A program made the translations under genes and the position numbers. A stretch of 64,000 nt of DNA from SHXO01 sp964523885. GTDB taxonomy: Bacteria; Pseudomonadota; Gammaproteobacteria; Burkholderiales; SHXO01. This document shows positions 54,621-62,691 of the stretch, in pieces; within the stretch, counting starts at the first letter, position 1, and each line of letters starts with the position of its first letter. The stretch is taken from contig CAZFYX010000015.1 in assembly GCA_964523885.1 (NCBI GenBank), positions 41,286-105,285 on the forward strand. Reading direction: 5' to 3'. Below the pieces are notes generated by a model, which saw only the letters and a program-made list of their open reading frames with translations, did no database searches and was not told the DNA's origin.

Positions 54621-55522
54621 TGGTAGTTGAAGAAGTGCGCCAGTGCGTTGGCGGCGATGCGCCCGCCCCATTCCTGCACGAAGTGACCACCGTCGGCGAC
54701 CTCCATCGGCGCTGCGCATCCACGGATGTGCCGATGCAGCGCGCGCATGACCGGGGGACCGAGCACCGGGTCCCGCATGCCGATCGCCATGAAGCTCGCG
54801 CCGCGCCATTCGGTCGACAGGAATTCCCGCGCGCGGCGCGACAGCTCGGCGCCCGGCGCATCGGGCCGGTCCGGCACCAGCATCGGAAACCGCCGCACCC
54901 CGGCCTTGTGGCGCACGTCGGGGAACGGCGCGTCGTAAGCGGCCCGTTCGGACTCGGTCAGATGGGGGCAGCTGCGGCCGAGCAGCTTGCCGGGCGAGAG
55001 GTCGGGGTTGTTCGCCACCCACGCGCGCCAGGCCACGAAGCCGTCGCTCAACGGCTCGTCGCCCGTGCCCAGGGTCGTGTTCATCACCAGCAGCCGTGTA
55101 ATGCGCTCCGGCATGTCCATCGGCAGCGTGAGGCCGAGCAGCCCGCCCCAGTCCTGCACCACCAGGCACACGTCGCGCAGGTCGAGCGCCTCGATGAACG
55201 CGATCAGTGCCTTGCGGTGGAAGTCGAAGGTGTAGACCGCGTCCTCCACCGGCTTGTCGGACCGGCCGAAACCGAACAGGTCCGGCGCGACCGCGCGATG
55301 GCCGGCCTGCGTGAACACCGGCAGCATGCGCCGAAAGAGGTAGGCCCAGGTGGGCTCGCCATGCAGGCACAGAAACGTCGTCTGCGCGTCGCGCGGCCCT
55401 TCGTCGACGTAGTGCATGCGCAGCCCGGCATAGCCGGACAGGCTCTCCACGTAGTGCGGCGAGAAGGGAAAGCCGGCAAGCGACTCGAACGCGCCATCGG
55501 GTGTGCGCAGGACTTCGCTCAT
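54617..55522 (-). CDS. Haloalkane dehalogenase, DhlA-like (subfamily I)
   Basis: Hydrolytic dehalogenase of the alpha/beta-hydrolase fold, 301 aa. Catalytic triad by alignment with Xanthobacter DhlA: nucleophile Asp124 (VVQDWGG), acid Asp251 (GMRDPVLGP) and base His280 (GGHFVQE). Halide-binding Trp125 follows the nucleophile, and a cap Trp (AW165) matches the second. HGEPTWAY gives the oxyanion hole. Haloalkane activity is plausible, but natural substrates of such genes are often unknown. Confidence 0.88.
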   Translation of the reverse strand: MSEVLRTPDGAFESLAGFPFSPHYVESLSGYAGLRMHYVDEGPRDAQTTFLCLHGEPTWAYLFRRMLPVFTQAGHRAVAPDLFGFGRSDKPVEDAVYTFDFHRKALIAFIEALDLRDVCLVVQDWGGLLGLTLPMDMPERITRLLVMNTTLGTGDEPLSDGFVAWRAWVANNPDLSPGKLLGRSCPHLTESERAAYDAPFPDVRHKAGVRRFPMLVPDRPDAPGAELSRRAREFLSTEWRGASFMAIGMRDPVLGPPVMRALHRHIRGCAAPMEVADGGHFVQEWGGRIAANALAHFFNYQ

Positions 55523-55555
55523 GGTTGTTCCGGGAGGCGGATGGCCGCCGCGATT

Positions 55556-56713
55556 CTACAGCAGGCGCCGCAGGTCCCCGCGGGCGAAGCCGGCGAGCGG
55601 CAGCGCGCCGCGGGTGAGCGCGGTGACCTTGAACAGCTCGCCCATCTCCGCCGGGCTCAACAACCGTTGTGCGGCAGCCGCATGCTGCAGATACCCGGGC
55701 TGGTCAGGCGGCACCTGCGCCAGCAGCTCGGTGATGCCGAGGTTGACCAGGAAGTGCGCCTGCGAGGTGTAGCCGGCGAGCGCCAGCCCGCGCTGCACGC
55801 CCGCCTCCGCCACCGCGGTGAAGTCGACGTGCGCCGTGATGTCCTGCAGCCCCGGCAGGAAGAAGGGATCGTCGTGCGCGCGGTGGCGATAGTGGCACAT
55901 CAACGTCCCGCGGCTGCGCTGCGGATGGTAGTACTCGGCGCGTCCGAAGCCGTAGTCGATGAACAGCAGTGCGCCGTCTTGCAGCATGACCGCGAGAGCG
56001 TCGACGAGGGCGGGAGCGGCCAGGCAGATCTCGCTGATATAACCGGCAGGCACGTGGATGCGCGTGGCGGCTTCCCGCAGCGGCCCGGACCCCAACGGCC
56101 GGTCTGCGTGCGCAAACCCGTGATCCGAGGCCATGACGCCGCGCTCGAGCAGGCCATGCTCGCTCCAGGCCACCAGGTGCACGGGAAGGGCATCGAGCAC
56201 TTCGTTCGCTACCACGCACCCGGTCCAAACAGGGGGCAGGGAGTGCAGCCACTCCACCCGCGCCGACAGGTGTGCGGGGAGCGCCGACACGCGCTCCTGC
56301 TGCCGCGCGCGCAACTCGGGGCTGGGCTCCAGGATCGCATAGCGCCCGGGCCGCCGCTCCAGCCGGTCGAGTTCCAGCAGGAGATCGGCCGCCATGCGGC
56401 CCGAGCCGGCGCCCAGCTCGAGCACGCCGCCTCCGACGGTGCCGAGAATTTCTGCGACCTGGCGCGCCAGGGTGCGCGCGAAGAGCGGCGAAAGCTCCGG
56501 CGCGGTGACGAAGTCGCCGGCGCCGCCGAGCTTGGTGCTGCCGCCGGTGTAGTAGCCCAGCCCGGGCGCGTAGAGCGCCAGTTCCATGTACCGGGCGAAG
56601 CTCAGCCAGCCTCCCGCGGCCGCGATGGCTCCGGCGATGTGGGCGGCGAGGGCCTGGCTGTGGGCCAGCGCGTCGGGCTCGGGCGCGGGCAGTCCGGGAT
56701 CGGAGCGGGTCAA
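55556..56713 (-). CDS. SAM-dependent methyltransferase, MidA/NDUFAF7-like
   Basis: 385 aa. SAM motif VLELGAGSGRMAADLL, then ILEPSPELRARQQ and the conserved NEVLDALPV, diagnostic of the COG1565/NDUFAF7 (MidA) group. The mitochondrial member methylates an Arg of complex I subunit NDUFS2; the bacterial target is not established. TTG start at 56713, with no better in-frame start. Divergent from the pteridine reductase. Confidence 0.9.
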   Translation of the reverse strand: MTRSDPGLPAPEPDALAHSQALAAHIAGAIAAAGGWLSFARYMELALYAPGLGYYTGGSTKLGGAGDFVTAPELSPLFARTLARQVAEILGTVGGGVLELGAGSGRMAADLLLELDRLERRPGRYAILEPSPELRARQQERVSALPAHLSARVEWLHSLPPVWTGCVVANEVLDALPVHLVAWSEHGLLERGVMASDHGFAHADRPLGSGPLREAATRIHVPAGYISEICLAAPALVDALAVMLQDGALLFIDYGFGRAEYYHPQRSRGTLMCHYRHRAHDDPFFLPGLQDITAHVDFTAVAEAGVQRGLALAGYTSQAHFLVNLGITELLAQVPPDQPGYLQHAAAAQRLLSPAEMGELFKVTALTRGALPLAGFARGDLRRLL

Positions 56714-56787
56714 CGGAGGGCTGCGGGTGAGGATCGCCGCATAGCGTATTGCAAAAGGTACCGGCGGTGGGCGCAGGGGCGCCCTGC

Positions 56788-56793
56788 TAGAAT
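56788..56793 (+). promoter_or_regulatory. Probable -10 for the pteridine reductase-ttcA operon
   Basis: TAGAAT, 5 of 6 to consensus, 27 nt before the ATG. No clear -35 at 17 nt. Confidence 0.35.
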
Positions 56794-56820
56794 GACCGGC
56801 ACTTCAGCACGAGGGCTCCA

Positions 56821-57561
56821 ATGGCGGACAGGGTTGCGCTGATCACCGGCGGCGCGCGCCGGGTCGGCGCGGCGATCTGCCGGCGCCTGCATGCCGGCGG
56901 GGTGGACCTCATGGTCCATTACCGCACGTCGGTGGAGGCCGCGCGGGCGCTGCAGGCGGAGCTGAACGCCGTGAGGCCGGACTCGGTCGCACTGGTGCAG
57001 GCCGATCTGCTGCACATGCCCGCGCTGCCGGAGATGGTGGCCGAGACCGTGCGCCGCTTCGGCCGCCTCGACATCCTGATCAACAACGCCTCCAGCTTCT
57101 TCCCCAGCCCGATCGGCGAGATCACCGAGCGGGAATGGGACGACCTGGTCGGCACCAACCTCAAGACCCCGCTGTTCCTCTCGCAGGCCGCGGCGCCGCA
57201 GCTGCGGCGCAACCACGGCTGCATCGTGAACATCGTCGACATCCACGCCGACCGGCCCATGCGCAACTACGTCGTCTACAGCGCCGCGAAGGGCGGGCTG
57301 CTCGCCCTCACGCGCTCGCTTGCCGTCGAACTGGGACCGGAGGTGCGCGTGAACGGCGTGTCGCCCGGCATCATCATGTGGCCCGAGGACGAGCGCTGGG
57401 CCGACGAGGTCGCCCGGCAGCGCCTGGTCCAGACCACGCTGCTCAAGCGCGTGGGCGATCCGGACGACATCGCCCGCACCGTGGGCTTCCTCGTGTTCGA
57501 TGCGCCCTACGTCACCGGCCAGATCATTCCCGTCGACGGCGGGCGCAGCATCAACCTCTGA
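56821..57561 (+). CDS. folM: Pteridine reductase (FolM/PTR1-like SDR)
   Basis: 246 aa SDR. Cofactor motif TGGARRVG (the TGxxxRxG form typical of pteridine reductases), NNAS, Asp in place of the catalytic Ser (NIVDIHADRP) as in PTR1, then YSAAK. This combination indicates dihydrobiopterin/dihydromonapterin reduction rather than a keto-acyl reductase. It is followed 5 nt later by ttcA. In related genomes a folB gene often sits between them (by recall); here it is absent. Confidence 0.88.
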   Translation: MADRVALITGGARRVGAAICRRLHAGGVDLMVHYRTSVEAARALQAELNAVRPDSVALVQADLLHMPALPEMVAETVRRFGRLDILINNASSFFPSPIGEITEREWDDLVGTNLKTPLFLSQAAAPQLRRNHGCIVNIVDIHADRPMRNYVVYSAAKGGLLALTRSLAVELGPEVRVNGVSPGIIMWPEDERWADEVARQRLVQTTLLKRVGDPDDIARTVGFLVFDAPYVTGQIIPVDGGRSINL

Positions 57562-57566
57562 ACGAC

Positions 57567-58445
57567 ATGGATCCGCAGAAGCAGGCCTACGAGGCCAACA
57601 AGCTGCAGAAGCGCCTGCGCCGGCTGGCCGGGCAGGCCATCGCCGACTTCAACATGATCGGCCCGGGCGACCGCGTGATGGTGTGCGTGTCCGGCGGGAA
57701 GGACAGCTATGCGCTGCTCGACGTCCTACTCAGCCTGAAGGCGCACGCGCCGATCGACTTCGAGGTGATCGCGTTCAACCTCGACCAGCGCCACCCGGGC
57801 TATCCGGCGCACGTGCTGCCGGCGTACTTCGAGTCGATCGGCGTGCCCCACCGCATCGTCGAGCAGGACACCTACAGCGTGGTCAAGCGCGTGCTGCCCG
57901 AGGGCAAGACCATGTGCGGGCTGTGCTCGCGCCTGCGCCGGGGCGTGATCTACCGGGTGGCGAAGGAGATCGGCGCCACGCGCATCGCACTCGGTCACCA
58001 CCGCGACGACATCCTGGAGACGTTCTTCCTGAACCTGTTCTTCGCCGCGCGCCTCAAGGCGATGCCGCCCAAGCTGGTCAGCGACGACGGCAACCACGTG
58101 GTGATCCGGCCGCTCGCCTACGTGAGCGAGCGCGATCTCGAGCGCTACGCCGAGGTGAAGCAGTTCCCGATCATCCCGTGCGACCTGTGCGGGTCGCAGG
58201 ACACACTCCAGCGCAAGCAGGTGAAGGCGATGATGCGCGAGTGGGAGAAGCGCTTCCCGGGGCGCACCGAGAGCATGTTCCGGGCAATGCAGCACATCGT
58301 TCCCTCGCATCTGGCCGACCAGCGGCTGTTCGATTTCGTCGGGCTGCAGGCGACGGGCGAGCCCAACGAGGCGGGCGATACGGTGTTCGATCGCGAAGAG
58401 TTGCCGGTCCCCGTCATCCCCATCCGCGCCGAGGACGCCGCCTAG
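57567..58445 (+). CDS. ttcA: tRNA 2-thiocytidine(32) synthetase TtcA
   Basis: Iron-sulfur, ATP-dependent thiolation of cytidine 32 in certain tRNAs. 292 aa. PP-loop SGGKDSY, cluster Cys in MCGLCSRLRRG, and the second Cys motif PCDLCGSQ. These give the known CxxC pair plus a further Cys. ATG at 57567. In an operon with the pteridine reductase. Confidence 0.96.
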   Translation: MDPQKQAYEANKLQKRLRRLAGQAIADFNMIGPGDRVMVCVSGGKDSYALLDVLLSLKAHAPIDFEVIAFNLDQRHPGYPAHVLPAYFESIGVPHRIVEQDTYSVVKRVLPEGKTMCGLCSRLRRGVIYRVAKEIGATRIALGHHRDDILETFFLNLFFAARLKAMPPKLVSDDGNHVVIRPLAYVSERDLERYAEVKQFPIIPCDLCGSQDTLQRKQVKAMMREWEKRFPGRTESMFRAMQHIVPSHLADQRLFDFVGLQATGEPNEAGDTVFDREELPVPVIPIRAEDAA

Positions 58446-58494
58446 CTGGCGGTTTCGGAAGGGTGAGCGCTCGCTCATAAATCTCGGCAGTCGC

Positions 58495-58519
58495 GCTTGT
58501 CAAGTTCAGTTTGACAAGC
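58495..58519. promoter_or_regulatory. Perfect palindromic operator with a consensus -35
   Basis: GCTTGTCAA (58495-58503), 7-nt spacer, TTGACAAGC (58511-58519): perfect 9-bp arms. The right arm contains a perfect -35 TTGACA (58511-58516); GAGACT at 58535-58540 is a weak -10 candidate. A regulator bound here would block RNA polymerase. The obvious candidate is the HTH domain encoded 52 nt downstream. Confidence 0.7.
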
Positions 58520-58570
58520 TGCTTTGGCCCATGAGAGACTTCGGGCCGAGCCTTAACCTCGACCCGACCC

Positions 58571-60094
58571 ATGAACTGCGCTGAACGCCTGGTGGCAATC
58601 TTCGGCAGCCAGGCAGAAGTTGCCCGCCGCTTCCGCATCGACCGCGCCCTGGTCAGCAACTGGGTGAAGTCCGGCTATGTCCCGTCGCGGTGGGCGATGG
58701 AAGTCGAGAACGCCACCGACGGCAGGATCCTGGCCGTCGAGGTACTCAACGAGGCCAACTCGCGCAAGCCGATCCGGGTCAAGTCGCGCGGCGAAGAAGA
58801 CAGCCTTTTCGGACCATCTCTGGCAGGGAGTGACACCATGAACCCATTCGCTCCGGCGAAACGCATCCAGTCGTTCCATCCCCCGCAGCGCACGCTCCTG
58901 GGCCCGGGACCATCCGAGATCAACCCGCGCGTCATGGCAGCGATGAGCCTGCCGGCGATCGGCTATCTCGACCCGGTCTTCGTCGACATGATGGAGGAGC
59001 TCAAGGGCCTGCTGCGCTATACGTTCCAGACCAAGCACGCGCTCACCTTTCCGGTGTCCGGCCCGGGCTCGGTCGGGATGGAGTACTGCTTCGTGAACAT
59101 GGTCGCCCCGGGCGACAAGGTCATCGTGTGCCGCAACGGCGTGTTCGGCGGTCGCATGATCGAGAACGTGCAGCGCGCCGGCGGCGTTGCCGTCATCGTC
59201 GAGGATGCCTGGGGCGAGCAGGTCGACCCGCAGAAGCTCGAGGATGCGCTCAAGGCCAACCCCGACGCGCGCGTCGTCGCGTTTGTGCACGCCGAAACCT
59301 CCACGGGCGTGCAGTCCGACGCCAAGACGCTGGTCGAGGTCGCCCACCGCCACGACGCACTCACCATCATGGACGCGGTCACCTCGCTGGCCGGCTCGCC
59401 CGTGCTGATCGACGAGTGGAACGTGGACGCGGTGTATTCGGCCAGCCAGAAGTGCCTGTCCTGCACCCCGGGCCTCTCGCCCGTGTCGTTCAGCGACCGC
59501 GTGGTCGATTACGTCAAGTCGCGCAAGGACAAGATCCACAGCTGGTTCATGGACATGAACCTGCTGCTGGGCTACTGGGGCGCGACCACCCGCACCTATC
59601 ACCATACCGCCCCCACCAACAGCCTGTACGCGCTGCACGAGGCGCTGCTGATCCTGAAGGAAGAAGGCATCGAGAACTCCTGGGCGCGCCATCATCGCCA
59701 TCACCTGGCGCTCAAGGCCGGCCTCGAGGCCATGGGCCTGCAGTACCTGGTGAAGGAAGGCGCGCGCCTGCCGCAGATGAACGCCGTGCACATCCCCGAG
59801 GCGATCCGCGATCGCGAAGCGGAGGTGCGCAAGACGCTGCTGACCGAGTTCAACCTCGAGATCGGCGCCGGCCTGGGGCCGCTGGCCGGCAAGATCTGGC
59901 GCATCGGCATCATGGGCTACAGCTGCAAGCCCGAGAACGTGATGCTGTGCCTGTCCGCGCTGGGCTCGGTGCTCTCCGACATGGGCCTGCCGATCCACGT
60001 CGGCGAAGCGGAAGCCGCCGCCCACCACGCCTACGCGCAGCTGCACGCGAAGGCCGCGCAGCAGAAGAAGACCAGCATCGCCGCGGCCGCCTGA
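58571..60094 (+). CDS. HTH domain fused in frame to a class V aminotransferase
   Basis: 507 codons without a stop. Residues 1-70 form a small Cro/YdaS-like helix-turn-helix domain (GSQAEVARRFRIDRALVSNW). A linker runs to about 89. From Met90 (58838) on, the protein is a complete alanine/serine-glyoxylate-type aminotransferase (418 aa): GPGPSEINPRVM, PVSGPGSVGMEYCFVN, HAETSTGV, PLP Lys in SASQKCLSC, HHTAPTNSLYALHEAL. AGGGAGTG lies just before the 58838 ATG, so the enzyme may also be made alone. The fusion is the only open frame between the palindrome and the stop. Confidence 0.85.
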   Translation: MNCAERLVAIFGSQAEVARRFRIDRALVSNWVKSGYVPSRWAMEVENATDGRILAVEVLNEANSRKPIRVKSRGEEDSLFGPSLAGSDTMNPFAPAKRIQSFHPPQRTLLGPGPSEINPRVMAAMSLPAIGYLDPVFVDMMEELKGLLRYTFQTKHALTFPVSGPGSVGMEYCFVNMVAPGDKVIVCRNGVFGGRMIENVQRAGGVAVIVEDAWGEQVDPQKLEDALKANPDARVVAFVHAETSTGVQSDAKTLVEVAHRHDALTIMDAVTSLAGSPVLIDEWNVDAVYSASQKCLSCTPGLSPVSFSDRVVDYVKSRKDKIHSWFMDMNLLLGYWGATTRTYHHTAPTNSLYALHEALLILKEEGIENSWARHHRHHLALKAGLEAMGLQYLVKEGARLPQMNAVHIPEAIRDREAEVRKTLLTEFNLEIGAGLGPLAGKIWRIGIMGYSCKPENVMLCLSALGSVLSDMGLPIHVGEAEAAAHHAYAQLHAKAAQQKKTSIAAAA

Positions 60095-60113
60095 CCGGGC
60101 CCAGCCCTCTCGA

Positions 60114-60143
60114 AACGGGCCGCGCTGCGGCCCGTTCCGTTTT
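60114..60143 (+). terminator. Terminator after the aminotransferase
   Basis: A 10-bp perfect stem AACGGGCCGC/GCGGCCCGTT with a GCT loop, followed by CCGTTTT. It lies 20 nt after the stop codon. Confidence 0.85.
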
Positions 60144-60184
60144 GGTGGCGTGCTATCGTCCGCGTACGATCCCATGGACGCACG

Positions 60185-61549
60185 ATGACCGTCTACATCG
60201 GCTGCGGCGCCGGCTTCGCCGGCGACCGCTACGACGCCGCCGTCCCGATCGTCGCCACGCTGGCGACCTTGCCCGGCGAGCGTTTCCTCACCTACGAGGT
60301 GCTGGCGGAGCGCACCCTGGCCCTCGCGCAGAAGCTGCGCCGCGAGAATCCCCAGCTCGGCTACTCGCCATTCCTCGACGCCTATCTCCCGCTGGTGCTG
60401 CGCGACTGCCATCGTCACGGCATCCGCATCGTCACCAACATGGGCGCAGCCAACCCGATCGGTGCGGCGAAGCGCGTGCACGCACTCGCGGGAGAGCTGG
60501 GGATCAAGGGCCTGCGGGTGGCGGCGGTGACCGGCGACGACCTGCTCGCAGCGATGTCCGAGGCGGAAGTGCGGGCGCAGCCGGTGCTGGAGAGCATCGA
60601 GCTCGGCGGCCGCCCGATCGTTGCGGCGAATGCCTATCTGGGTGCCCAGCCGGTCGCCGATGCGCTGGCCACCGGTGCGCACGTCGTGCTGGTGGGACGC
60701 ACCACCGACGCGGCCCTGTCGCTGGGCCCGCTGCTGCACGTGTACGGCTGGCGCAACGACGAGCTGGATCGCCTCGCGCAGGGGACCGTCTGCGGTCACC
60801 TCCTCGAGTGCGGCGCACAGGTCACGGGCGCCTACTTCCCGGACCCGGGGTTCAAGGACGTGCCCGACCTCGCCAACGTCGGCTTCCCGATCGCCGAGGT
60901 CGGCCCGGACGGCGGGCTGGTCATCACCAAGGCTGCCGCCACCGGCGGCCGCGTCAACCGGGCCACCGTGATCGAGCAGCTCCTCTACGAGGTGCACGAT
61001 CCGCACAACTACCTGACCCCTGACGTGACCCTGGATCTGGGCGAGGTCAGCGTGGACGAGGTGGGTCCCGACCGGGTCCGCGTGCAGGGCGCGCGCGGCA
61101 AGCCGCCGCCCGCGACGCTCAAGGCCACGGTGAGCGTCGAGGCCGGCTGGCTCGGCGAGGGCGAGATCTCCTACGCGGGCCCGAATGCGCTGGCGCGGGC
61201 CGAGCTGGCGGCAGCGGTCGTTCGCGCACGTTGCACGAGCATCGGGATCACCGAGCGCGTGCGGGTCGAGGTGCTCGGTACGCAGGCGATCCTCGATGGC
61301 GATGCAAGCGGCCGCCGTCCGCGGCTGTCACCGCCGCCGGACGGCGAGTATCGCGTCCGCGCAGCAGTCCGGAGCGCCAGCCGCAGTGTCGCGCAGCGGG
61401 TGTCCGACGAAGTGCTGAGCCTGTACTGCTCGGGGCCTGCCGGCGGTGCCGGGGTTCGCCAGCACGTCACGGCGCAGATCAGCACCGCTTCGATCCTGGT
61501 CGATCGCGCTCGCGTCCGGCCGCAGGTCACCGTCGTGGAGGCGCAATGA
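60185..61549 (+). CDS. Acyclic terpene utilisation AtuA-family protein (DUF1446)
   Basis: 454 aa. The N-terminus VYIGCGAGFAGDRYDAA and the later NMGAANPIGAA and AYLGAQPVADALATGAHVVLVGRTTDAAL are typical of the AtuA domain. In Pseudomonas atuA sits in a citronellol/geraniol degradation cluster, but the biochemical role is not defined and the family is widespread outside such clusters. None of the other atu genes are in the window. It overlaps the next gene by 4 nt. Confidence 0.85.
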   Translation: MTVYIGCGAGFAGDRYDAAVPIVATLATLPGERFLTYEVLAERTLALAQKLRRENPQLGYSPFLDAYLPLVLRDCHRHGIRIVTNMGAANPIGAAKRVHALAGELGIKGLRVAAVTGDDLLAAMSEAEVRAQPVLESIELGGRPIVAANAYLGAQPVADALATGAHVVLVGRTTDAALSLGPLLHVYGWRNDELDRLAQGTVCGHLLECGAQVTGAYFPDPGFKDVPDLANVGFPIAEVGPDGGLVITKAAATGGRVNRATVIEQLLYEVHDPHNYLTPDVTLDLGEVSVDEVGPDRVRVQGARGKPPPATLKATVSVEAGWLGEGEISYAGPNALARAELAAAVVRARCTSIGITERVRVEVLGTQAILDGDASGRRPRLSPPPDGEYRVRAAVRSASRSVAQRVSDEVLSLYCSGPAGGAGVRQHVTAQISTASILVDRARVRPQVTVVEAQ

Positions 61550-61905
61550 AGCTCGTCACCGTGCCGCTGCACGCGGTCGCCCATGCGCGCGCGGGCGACA
61601 AGGGCAACCGCTCCAACATCAGCGTGGTTCCCTACGCACCGGAGGTGTTTCCGCATCTGGTGGAACAGGTCACCGAAGCGCGAGTCCTTGCGATCTTCGC
61701 GCACAAGGGCGCTACCGCAGTGAAGCGTTACGTGCTGCCGAAGCTGCCGGCGATGAACTTCGTCATCGACGACGCGCTGGAGGGGGGCGTGAACGCGAGC
61801 CTGTGCCTCGACGGGCACGGCAAGGCGCTCTCATTCTTGTTGCTCGGCGACTGCGCAGTGGAGGTGCCTGCGGCGCTCGTGCGCGCGCCGCGCGCGCGGG
61901 GCTGA
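61546..61905 (+). CDS. AtuA C-terminal-domain-like small protein
   Basis: 119 aa. It matches the small domain that is fused to the AtuA C-terminus in some homologues (AHARAGDKGNRSNISVVPYAPEVF; HKGATAVKRYVLPKL; GGVNASLCLDGHGK). Here it is a separate gene coupled by ATGA, so the two products probably work as one complex. Function unknown. Confidence 0.8.
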   Translation: MKLVTVPLHAVAHARAGDKGNRSNISVVPYAPEVFPHLVEQVTEARVLAIFAHKGATAVKRYVLPKLPAMNFVIDDALEGGVNASLCLDGHGKALSFLLLGDCAVEVPAALVRAPRARG

Positions 61906-61933
61906 GCGAATCGTTCTCATTCTCCAGCGTCGG

Positions 61934-61957
61934 CGCGCAACGACGCGCGAGCTTTTT
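61934..61957 (+). terminator. Terminator after the AtuA pair
   Basis: Stem CGCGC (61934-61938)/GCGCG (61945-61949) with a 6-nt loop, then AGC and TTTTT (61953-61957). It isolates the AtuA operon from the promoter that starts just downstream. Confidence 0.6.
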
Positions 61958-61965
61958 CACCGCGG

Positions 61966-61998
61966 GTTAATGTCGACTTAAGCTTCGGCCCTTAGGGT
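61966..61998 (+). promoter_or_regulatory. Second PmrA/QseB-type box and -10 element
   Basis: GTTAAT (61966-61971), N5 (GTCGA), CTTAAG (61977-61982): one base off the YTTAAK-N5-YTTAAK pattern. TAGGGT at 61993-61998 lies 10 nt after the box. The layout and -10 sequence almost repeat those at 50877-50910 (TAGAGT, 11 nt). The hemolysin-like ATG follows 27 nt later. Confidence 0.6.
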
Positions 61999-62025
61999 TG
62001 CGGGCATCCTGGAACAGGAGCCCGC

Positions 62026-62691
62026 ATGTTGCTCGAACCGATCACCGCCGAGGCCTCGCCATCCGCACCCGCGGAGGGTGCCCATCCCGAGCAGCGCCGC
62101 CGCCACACGCACGCTGCGCGCCTGTTCGTCTATCCACCGGGCGAGCCTCGGCGCGAGATGGTCGAGGGGTTCATCCGCGACGTCTATGCACGCCGCTATG
62201 ACGCTTGCGTGACCAGCTTCGCGACCGTCCTGGTCGCGCTGATGAGCGAGGGCCGGATCCTCGCCGCTGCCGGGTACCGGCCGGCGCTGCAGCCACTGTT
62301 CCTCGAACGCTATCTCGATGCGCCGGTCGAGGCGCGCTTGCGCGCGCTGACGCCCGAGGCCCCGGCCCGTGCGCGCATCGTGGAAGTCGGCCACCTCGCA
62401 GCGACGCGGCCCGGCGCAGGTCGGATGCTGATGCCGCTGCTCGGTGTGCATCTCGCCGGACGCGGCTTCGAATGGGTCGTGTCGACCGCCACCACGGAGC
62501 TGCGCACGCTGTTCGGCCGCATGGGCCTGGAGCCGCTGGTCCTGGGCACCGCCGACCCCCGGGTACTCGGTGCCGATGCGGCCCAATGGGGCACGTACTA
62601 CGACCATCATCCGCAGGTCGTGGCCGGCAGCATCGTGGTGGGGATGTCACGCATCGCGCCTGGCCTGCTCGAGCGCGAGGGCCAGCCATGA
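62026..62691 (+). CDS. Thermostable-hemolysin-family protein
   Basis: 221 aa. Family core present: RDVYARRYDACVTSFATVLVAL, GYRPALQPLFLERYLDAPVE, IVEVGHLAATRPGAGRML and WGTYYDHHPQVVAGSI. Despite the Vibrio-derived name, most members have no shown hemolytic activity, and the fold looks acyltransferase-like, by inference. No signal peptide. GGAG-type sites precede the ATG (ACAGGAGCCCGC). Coupled by ATGA to an AMP ligase, so a role in an acyl-transfer pathway is plausible. Confidence 0.85.
   Translation: MLLEPITAEASPSAPAEGAHPEQRRRHTHAARLFVYPPGEPRREMVEGFIRDVYARRYDACVTSFATVLVALMSEGRILAAAGYRPALQPLFLERYLDAPVEARLRALTPEAPARARIVEVGHLAATRPGAGRMLMPLLGVHLAGRGFEWVVSTATTELRTLFGRMGLEPLVLGTADPRVLGADAAQWGTYYDHHPQVVAGSIVVGMSRIAPGLLEREGQP

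Noticed and set aside
58495..58519. A CIRCE/HrcA operator
   Set aside because: CIRCE is TTAGCACTC-N9-GAGTGCTAA; this palindrome has different arms and spacer, and no chaperone gene follows.
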